Of a stretch of DNA of 64,000 bases, positions 60,251-64,000 are shown piece after piece (within the stretch, counting starts at the first letter, position 1; each line of letters starts with the position of its first letter). The notes beneath the pieces are model-generated. The model was given only the letters and a program-made list of their open reading frames with translations, was not told where the DNA came from and did not search any database. The translations under genes were made by a program, and so were the position numbers. The stretch comes from Diospyros lotus (taxonomy: Eukaryota; Streptophyta; Magnoliopsida; Ericales; Ebenaceae). The stretch spans positions 15,754,907 through 15,818,906 of the forward strand of contig NC_068351.1 of the NCBI RefSeq assembly GCF_014633365.1, given 5' to 3'.

Positions 60251-60355
60251 GTTGGTTGTGGAGCCGGAAATACTATTTTTCCCCTCGTTGCCAGATATCC
60301 TAAACTTTTTGTTCATGCCTGTGACTTCTCGACCCATGCTATCAAACTTCTTACG
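60251..60355 (+). CDS. METTL2/6/8-like methyltransferase, exon 3 (SAM-binding motif)
   Basis: 35 codons in phase after exon 2. It begins VGCGAGNTIFPL, the glycine-rich S-adenosylmethionine-binding loop, and continues VARYPKLFVHACDFS, the motif whose Asp contacts the cofactor ribose, then HAIKLLT. The acceptor is GTGACAG and the donor GTTCGT. The next exon, expected to carry the CDLT and DVVT regions, was not found up to position 64000; the intron is at least 3.6 kb and contains LTR elements. Confidence 0.88.
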
Positions 60356-60518
60356 GTTCGTGTCTCTCGCTCTTGTATGCTGTTGGTTCTCTATTAGAGT
60401 TTATTTTTTCTGTAAATTATGTTTCGTATTGCTTTACATCAAAAGAAAAATGTTCCTTTTCATATGTTATTCTTCATTTTCTTTTTAAATCTAGAAGTAG
60501 GTTAATTTACACTCATCC

Positions 60519-60773
60519 TGTCACGACCCAAATTAGGGGATTGTAGCCAGTCCTATTCCTTAATGGGACTCTAAGCCTCACTAGGGAATAGTAGGCCTAC
60601 CATCCTTTATAGTAATTCATCCATTCGCATTCATGAGAATGAGTAAACATAATTATATTGGAAATGTTCATAGAGTTCATTAATTGATATCCCATCATTC
60701 CGAAGGGTAATGTGCCCACATTTCATTGCATCATTCATATTAAGAGTTCCAACCTCTAAGTTAAGAAATCTAC
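60519..60773. repeat. Gypsy-type LTR fragment
   Basis: Begins TGTCACGACCCAAATTAGGG, a start I associate with Del/Tekay-type LTRs. It ends without a matching terminus where the next LTR begins, so it looks truncated. Confidence 0.35.
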
Positions 60774-61242
60774 TGTCACAATCCCAAGGATTCCCAAGGA
60801 TAGATTAGTAAATATAGTAGTAGTTAACTTACTTGCATTATACAATAATTGTAATTTTCTTTCCCTTTTCTGTTATAGGTCTTTGTCCTTAGTTATAGGA
60901 AGTTATGCTTATTGTTGTTCTGCACATGGGTGCATGTGGGAGGCTATTAGGCTATATATAAGCCATAGCTGAGGATGGGAGGATTATGTTTGAATTGATG
61001 AATGAATTCTCTCATTTCCCCCTCTTGAATTATCTCTCAATCTCCCTCCCGTTTCCCTCTGCTCTCTCTCTAATTTCTCCCCTTTCTCTATTCTGATCCG
61101 CAACTCTCCCTCATTTCTATCTATTATCTTCCCTTATTTCTATTCAATTCCCCTCTCCAATCATTTTGTTCTTGATCCTAATCCCCTCGGATTCTTCCGA
61201 GTTCCAATCCAAACTCCTAGGCTAAACCCTAGGTACATGACA
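60774..61242 (+). mobile_element. 5' LTR of a plus-strand element in METTL intron 3
   Basis: The sequence starts TGTCACAATCCC and ends GGTACATGACA. It contains a TATA box (GCTATATATAAGCC, near 60950) and a pyrimidine-rich leader. It is followed at 61246-61257 by TGATATCAAAGC, a degenerate tRNA-iMet primer-binding site (two changes from TGGTATCAGAGC). Length about 469 bp. Confidence 0.6.
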
Positions 61243-62930
61243 ATTTGATATCAAAGCCGTCAATCCTCGGCTATGATTTCAATTGATTCTAGATGTGAAT
61301 TGAGGCAGATACATTGATTCAACAAACAGAGTTGATCAGTCCTTAGTTGTTAAATTTCGATGATACAAGTGAACTATCAAGAAGCTTCAACAGAACCGAT
61401 GGGCCAACATTTTCAATCCGATTCATAAGGAATTAAGGACAGATCGTCACCAAGTGAGGTGTTCCTTATAACTGATTGAGGCGACTTTGAAGGACAGTAA
61501 TAGAACCGATCGAAGAAGGCGCAAGGCCTGACGATCACATCTCGTTTCAACTTGCAGGCGGCACAGAGCGAGTGGTTCTCAGAGCTGGTCGAGTTGCAAG
61601 AAGCGATTGGGTAAGCTCAGCTACAGGCGACTCTCAGCTTGTGATTTGGAAATGTTGTTTGATTTTCTTTTTTTTTTAGGCGAGCAGGGTTGATGCGATG
61701 CTTGGCCTTGTAGCAAATCAGTGAAGAGAATTCCACAGAAGCTGATTCTAATTGAATTCTAGGCTACGAGTAAGGGGAAACGAAGGTTAATTTCGGCTTT
61801 GAATTTTAGTTAACTTTGGTCAAATTGGAAAGGCGAAGAAGAGCGGGTGATCCTTGGCTATTGAATTGCATTGAGGCGATTCTAATTTAGAGCCGATTAG
61901 CTCATGGAAGGGTGTGGATTCAATACGCATAGAACTCTTACTCCTTGGTCTTCGAAGTGTCTTGTTTGTGAGATGTCGACCATGGGGAGTAGTGCACACA
62001 TGAAACAAGTGGAGTCTTGATTGCAGTAGATGAATGCTGTATTTTCAGTTGGATACAACATAAATCATGAGGAATTTGGCCAAAAGCATCAGACATGGGA
62101 AAAGAAATTAGATAATCAGATCAACAGAATGCACGAGGAGATAGGCAGTGTTATACGCGAGGAGATACAGAATTTTTGGATGATGTTGTCTAAGAGGTAT
62201 CAGGTCAGCATTCCCGCTGAATTCTTCGATAAATCAAGAAGAAATGTTTTAGATGATTAGTGCGGAAGTTCTAACCAAGAGGAGTTCCTTAAAATGGAGC
62301 AGTCGAATGAGAAGTTAAGATGGCAAAAAATTGATTCACTGCTGACCTCCGATTTTGAGTAGAAGAAGTATTATGATTTAGGCAGAATTGACGAGGAGGG
62401 TGACTGTAACGACAGTGTTGGCAGCAACAATAGTAATTTCGAAGGTTTGATCTAGGATGTTTGAGCAAAAGGAGAAATAAAGGAATTCCTTGATTCCTTT
62501 GGAAAAGAATTTCGTGATGAGGATGTTCTAAATGATAATCACGGAAGTCCAAAACAAGAGATGATTGATGCAGTCAATCAGAGGACAAGAATTACAGGAG
62601 GCAACAAGGAATTTCTGGAATTGGAGAGAAATTCTGCTACAGTGATTGAGAAGTTAGAAGAAGAAATAATACCTTAAGATGCAACTACTGAAAGGCTAGA
62701 AGAGGAAAGTGGGGGAGTATTTGATGAAGTGACGGAGGAAGTCAAGGCCAACACGTTACCCCTGGTGGCTAGTGCATGGGCTGAAGGATTGGGTGGTGTC
62801 CTGGATCAAAATTTTGTGAGAAATGGAATTGATATTGGATTTCTTAGGGACACTGTTCCATTGCCTTGGTGGTTTTCTTTTTCATTTTTAGATCTCTTGG
62901 TTATACTTTAGAGTTGTTGATTTGTGAACT
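61243..62930 (+). mobile_element. Interior of the plus-strand LTR element, no pol seen
   Basis: Leader sequence to about 62020, then broken coding-like sequence. One open stretch (62030-62260) has a charged, probably helical segment (KLDNQINRMHEEIGSVIREE) that could be gag-like. Another open stretch (62729-62911) has no known domain. No protease, integrase or RT is recognisable and no downstream LTR in the same orientation was found. Probably a truncated or nonautonomous element. Confidence 0.45.
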
Positions 62931-63180
62931 AAAGGCAAAATTTTATAATTCATGAACATGAAAATTGACTGCATTGTATTTCTTTAAAGTACATGGGCCA
63001 CAACTATTTATGTATTGTGTTCTCAAATGAGTCATTTGTCTACCCTTGTTCCTTTCTTCTCAACAATACTAATTTTGCTTAAACTACCATTAAGTTGCAG
63101 AGCCTTTATGCTACTAAATCTATTTCTCCCATTAAATGCTTTAGATCTTTGTTCTTGTTGCTTTTGGCACTGTTAAGTCT
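62931..63180. other. METTL intron 3, unassigned
   Basis: No exon or repeat recognised. Confidence 0.4.
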
Positions 63181-63440
63181 CGGATCTAAGACTTTTACAA
63201 TTCTGGAAAGAATTGTAGCCGTAGGGATTTGAATTGAAGGGGAGAGAGAATTTGAAAGCAGGAGGGAGAATTGAGAGAGAGAAAAGGAGGGAAATAATTA
63301 TGTCTTATCACATTTCATAATTCCCATCCTCATACATCAGCCTCTTTTATAGGTAGTCTTTTGGTTATAACCAAGAATGTACAAGTGGTTACAGTGCTAG
63401 CTACTTGAGTACTATTGCCCTTTATTGGTTGGTTTAAGCT
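63181..63440 (-). repeat. Antisense LTR-like fragment
   Basis: Read on the minus strand it has CTATAAAAGAGGC, then ATGAGGATGGGAATTATG and a long pyrimidine-rich leader, the same order of parts as the LTR at 60774-61242 (GAGGATGGGAGGATTATG and CT-rich leader). It looks like a diverged, inverted relative, truncated at both ends. Confidence 0.4.
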
Positions 63441-63460
63441 AATTACAAGTGAACAGATTT

Positions 63461-63770
63461 TGTTCTAAGGGTATAACACCCGAGAACTTCAACTAAGTTT
63501 ATAGAACTCAAACTTGTTAATTGATTCAATGAATAGACATCTATTTATACAAGTTCTAAGCTATCTAGTCCTAATATTTAGGAGATAATATACAACAATA
63601 AGATAAACTATAACAGAACTTAAGCAATAAACAATAAAAGATACCAATCAAATCTACTCCTATTATTTCTAGGAGTTTCAATCTTCAAACTTTCTGCTTA
63701 TCTTTCCAGCACTTTTGCAGTCTTCTTTATCTCTTTGTAACACTCCTATTTCACTTAGGACTCTCCAACA
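63461..63770 (-). mobile_element. 3' LTR of a minus-strand copia element
   Basis: Ends CTCTCCAACA, followed by CCCCCCCTCAAGC, a polypurine-tract complement. A TATA box readable on the minus strand (TATAAATAG, near 63540-63550) supports an LTR. The left terminus TGTTCTAAGG is my best choice, giving 310 bp. The element continues beyond the right edge. Confidence 0.65.
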
Positions 63771-63777
63771 CCCCCCC

Positions 63778-64000
63778 TCAAGCTAAGGAATAGATATCTC
63801 TCATTCCTAGCTTGTTAATGAGAGTCTCAAAACTTGATCTTGTCATGGATTTGGTGAGCACATCCGCTTCCTGTTCTGCTGTAGGAATATATGTCAATTT
63901 GATGTCTCCTTCTTCAATTTCCCATTGGATGAAACTTCGGTCAATCCTGACATGTTTCATTCTATCATGTTGTACTGGATTGTTAACAATACATATAGCT
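63778..64000 (-). pseudogene. Copia pol C-terminus (RNase H), cut by window edge
   Basis: The minus-strand frame ends at 63778 and encodes KHVRIDRSFIQWEIEEGDI, ADVLTKSMTRSSFETLI and KLGMRDIYSLA, the standard C-terminal end of copia RNase H. The 3' LTR follows directly. The rest of the element lies outside the window, so whether it is intact cannot be judged. Confidence 0.85.

Overview
This is AT-rich nuclear DNA from a flowering plant, most likely a woody eudicot. Evidence is introns with GT..AG borders, plant-type Ty1/copia and Ty3/gypsy-like elements, MITEs, an L1-type LINE and decayed plastid rRNA inserts. No bacterial or viral gene organisation is present. Low-copy coding sequence is a very small part of the window; most of it is repeats.

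Three host genes are supported. (1) A telomere-repeat-binding (TRB / single-Myb-histone) gene on the minus strand has exon 1 at 31862-32011 (or to 32056), exon 2 at 18476-18666 and exon 3 at 4143-4227; it continues off the left edge. The exons join in consistent phase, giving introns of 13,195 bp and 14,248 bp packed with transposons. (2) An intron-less TIM23 gene, a mitochondrial inner-membrane import channel subunit, lies at 46637-47200 on the minus strand. (3) The first three exons of a METTL2/6/8-like tRNA 3-methylcytidine methyltransferase lie on the plus strand (59488-59658, 59794-59892, 60251-60355); its third intron is invaded by LTR elements and runs past the right edge.

Layout: 1-4.1 kb holds LTR-element debris with an LTR bordered by both a PBS and a PPT. 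4.2-18.5 kb is TRB intron 2 with a three-level nest: an old copia element, split by a younger copia element (8359-16232), itself split by a 2.3-kb solo LTR (10072-12381) with a perfect 5-bp target duplication. 18.7-31.9 kb is TRB intron 1 with a full-length copia element (19731-24975), a LINE split by a solo LTR, and fragments of plastid 16S and 23S rRNA genes. 32.5-43.7 kb is intergenic: a Mutator-like foldback element near the TRB promoter, two more solo LTRs, noncoding retroelement tracts and a GC-rich block with four copies of one hairpin. 43.7-47.2 kb is low-copy sequence with TIM23.

48.4-54.9 kb is the most unusual part: a 16-copy tandem array of a roughly 370-420 bp unit, each unit being a long imperfect foldback, with one copy split by a 204-bp Tourist-like MITE. 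55.0-56.4 kb has a GC-rich minisatellite, a GC-dyad LTR-like tract and a diverged tandem duplication. 57.8-59.2 kb holds two inverted-repeat elements, one with a perfect 10-bp target duplication. 59.5-64 kb is the methyltransferase gene and its retroelement-filled intron.

Comparisons with known families are from memory; no search was run. Boundaries of degenerate elements are approximate unless a target duplication or LTR terminus is stated.
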